From Rhinopomastus cyanomelas (lineage: Eukaryota; Chordata; Aves; Bucerotiformes; Rhinopomastidae), in the NCBI GenBank assembly GCA_013400115.1, contig VXBP01000325.1, forward strand, positions 118,728 through 182,727: 64,000 bases of DNA, in the 5' to 3' direction. The stretch's first letter is position 1; every line of letters begins with the position of its first letter. Shown one piece after another: positions 62,481 to 64,000 of this stretch. The position numbers and the translations under genes were made by a program. The notes beneath the pieces are model-generated. The model was not told the origin of the DNA. It saw nothing but the letters and a program-made list of their open reading frames with translations, and made no database searches.

Positions 62481-63447
62481 CTTGGGAGAGGGAGGAAAGA
62501 AAAGATTATTCTTAGCTAAGGGAACCCTTTGTCTTAGAGCATTAAAAATCCTTGAGTTGGCTCCTCACAATAGCAGCCTTGTGCAGTGCTCCACTTTTAA
62601 TGGTGGAGTGCTGCGAGACACAAGCAAGCAGAGCAGAGGGCCACCTCCTGAACTTGCCTCTTCACTTCTCACCTGGCGCCCTCGTGGCTCCCGTCAGAAT
62701 CTTGCTCGTATCAAAGCTTCAGATTTTAGCTGCAGAATTCAAAGCTCTTGTTCTTGTCGTCACCAAGTGAGACATTTTCATAACTAACACAAACCTAAGC
62801 AATGGGAGCTGTCACTTATTAGCCTGGAAGAAGCGAAATGTAAATTTCGACGACTAAACTGCTGGTCCATTCCCATTTGAACGTTTTAACCGGAGAGACG
62901 CAACTCACCCTGCTTCTCTGATGCCAAAGAAATGTGATTCCACATCCATTAATAATCCCAGATGTCAGGCACAGACAACACTCTCATCAATCATTGCATT
63001 AAAGCACTGACCAAGAGCTACACCTATAAAAGAAGAAAACATACTTCCCGCTACCGTAATGCCTTTAATGTGTTTTCAAGATCCGATGCCATTTGGCTGA
63101 AGGCTACTTTTAGTAAAGTGGAAAGACAACTGCAGACTCATCTCAGCTGCAAAAAACCCTGATTTTGTTCAGCAGAGAAAGAAAAGAAGGCTTACACCCA
63201 GTCTTCACTGCATCCTACACAGTCAACATGCTCCATCTTGCAGAGTACTGAGCTCTTAGCTAGGCCTGGCTTCCGTCGGCTTTGACCTGACCTCTAGGAC
63301 ATGTGGAAGAGCCACAACTGCATACCCTTGCTCAACGTGTTCTGATAAATGATGTGAGAGGGGTGTGTGTCTACATCACACATCCGAGGAGACCAATGCA
63401 TTAATACAAGTACCAGAAACAAGACAGACGCGTCAGACATCACCATT
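62481..63447. other. Single-copy DNA, nothing recognised
   Basis: About 970 bp with no repeats; the open frame 62455-62787 (110 codons) has no recognisable domain. Confidence 0.45.
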
Positions 63448-63484
63448 CTCTTTGGGTCCCTTCCAACCCCTAACATCCTATGAT
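63448..63484 (+). mobile_element. Very short CR1 LINE 3' tail
   Basis: Only the last 37 bp of a CR1 remain: ctttgggtcccttccaaccc, ctaacatcctatgatc. It is the same tail variant as at 12537-12603 (ATCCTATG octamer), so this minor subfamily appears twice in the window. Confidence 0.8.
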
Positions 63485-63759
63485 CAGTGCCGTGTTAGCC
63501 TGACTAATAGGCTGGGCTAATTAGTCTATATAGCAACTTGTACTAATGAATTCAATAAAAACAGGTTAAATCTGATTACCTAACAGTTTTTGAATTTGCT
63601 GGCCAATGGCAACTGTCCACACGTTTAAACTCAGTGGAGTCTGTATCAGCTGCATTCTCCAAGCAAACCTTTAGAAACTCCTGATCAGCTGCTTGAGCAG
63701 TTATGCCAGAGTGAAGAAGGAAGACATGGAACTACTACAGGTGATGGTTCACATTAGGA
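63485..63759. other. Spacer, nothing recognised
   Basis: About 275 bp of A+T-rich sequence. Confidence 0.4.
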
Positions 63760-63847
63760 TACAGCTGGTGGACAGAAAAAACCACCGCTGACCACAGTGG
63801 TTCCGTACAGCTGGTGGACAGAAGAAACAACTGCCATAGTTGTTCTG
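63760..63847. repeat. Tandem pair (46 and 42 bp), each with a small hairpin
   Basis: Both copies begin tacagctggtggacagaa (63760 and 63806). Each then has a short inverted repeat: aaccac/gtggtt in copy 1, aacaac/gttgtt in copy 2. One stem pair differs between copies as a C:G to A:T swap. Copy 2 is four bases shorter in the loop. Confidence 0.85.
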
Positions 63848-63891
63848 TACATCACTGGCTTCTGCTTGGGGCACCTTCCAAAAAACAAGAT

Positions 63892-63975
63892 AATCACAGA
63901 ACCATGGGATCATCTAGTCCCAACACCCCTACATAGGCAGGGACACCTTCACTAGATCAGCACGAACGAGGCTGA
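63892..63975 (-). mobile_element. CR1 LINE fragment, diverged
   Basis: Inverted: atcacagaaccatgggatca, tctagtcccaacacccctac, aggcagggacaccttcac, tagatcag. It runs to near the window edge and may continue beyond it. Confidence 0.75.
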
Positions 63976-64000
63976 AGTGAACCTCTGAACTTCATCTAGA

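Noticed and set aside
1..64000. CRISPR arrays, operons, prophage or other prokaryotic systems
   Set aside because: CR1 LINE content, low coding density and CpG depletion show vertebrate (avian) DNA; no spaced direct-repeat array is present.

Overview
This window looks like non-coding nuclear DNA from a bird. The diagnostic signal is at least thirty 5'-truncated CR1 (chicken repeat 1) LINE fragments with the avian tail octamers (ATTCTGTG, ATTCTATG, ATCCTATG). They sit in A+T-rich single-copy sequence with few CpGs. Several fragment types are typical of neoavian genomes. I cannot name the species.

No protein-coding gene, rRNA, tRNA or CRISPR array could be supported. The longest open frames (about 120-157 codons) are of the length expected by chance in 64 kb of A+T-rich DNA, and none matches a protein family I recognise except CR1 ORF2. 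The window is therefore best read as intergenic or deep intronic DNA. One weak candidate exon (minus strand, 47293-47420) is listed because it has good-looking splice sites.

Layout. 1-11 kb: single-copy DNA with small CR1 pieces on both strands. 11.7-14.4 kb: an assembly-damaged locus. A 669-bp block (11767-12435) is repeated without any difference I could find at 12782-13450, around a 101-N gap, a short chimeric CR1 contig and two isolated Ns; the longest CR1 here (13794-14400) keeps part of the reverse transcriptase. 14.4-22.4 kb: two CR1 copies. 22.4-30.6 kb: the longest stretch with no recognised repeat. 30.6-41.6 kb: more CR1s, a palindromic RFX/X-box-like site and a small CpG patch. 41.9-42.1 kb: a 22-bp GC-rich minisatellite. 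43.7-55.3 kb: a dense mixture of CR1s, short tandem duplications and an AT-rich palindrome-like tract. 57.8-60 kb: three more CR1s. 60.7-62.5 kb: two CpG-dense, CR1-free patches with NRF1-like and CRE-like sites, the best candidates for regulatory DNA. The last 0.6 kb has CR1 tails and a tandem pair with a small covarying hairpin.

Nothing here amounts to a new multi-gene system. The points most worth checking are the false duplication, the CpG/NRF1 patch, the X-box and the candidate exon.
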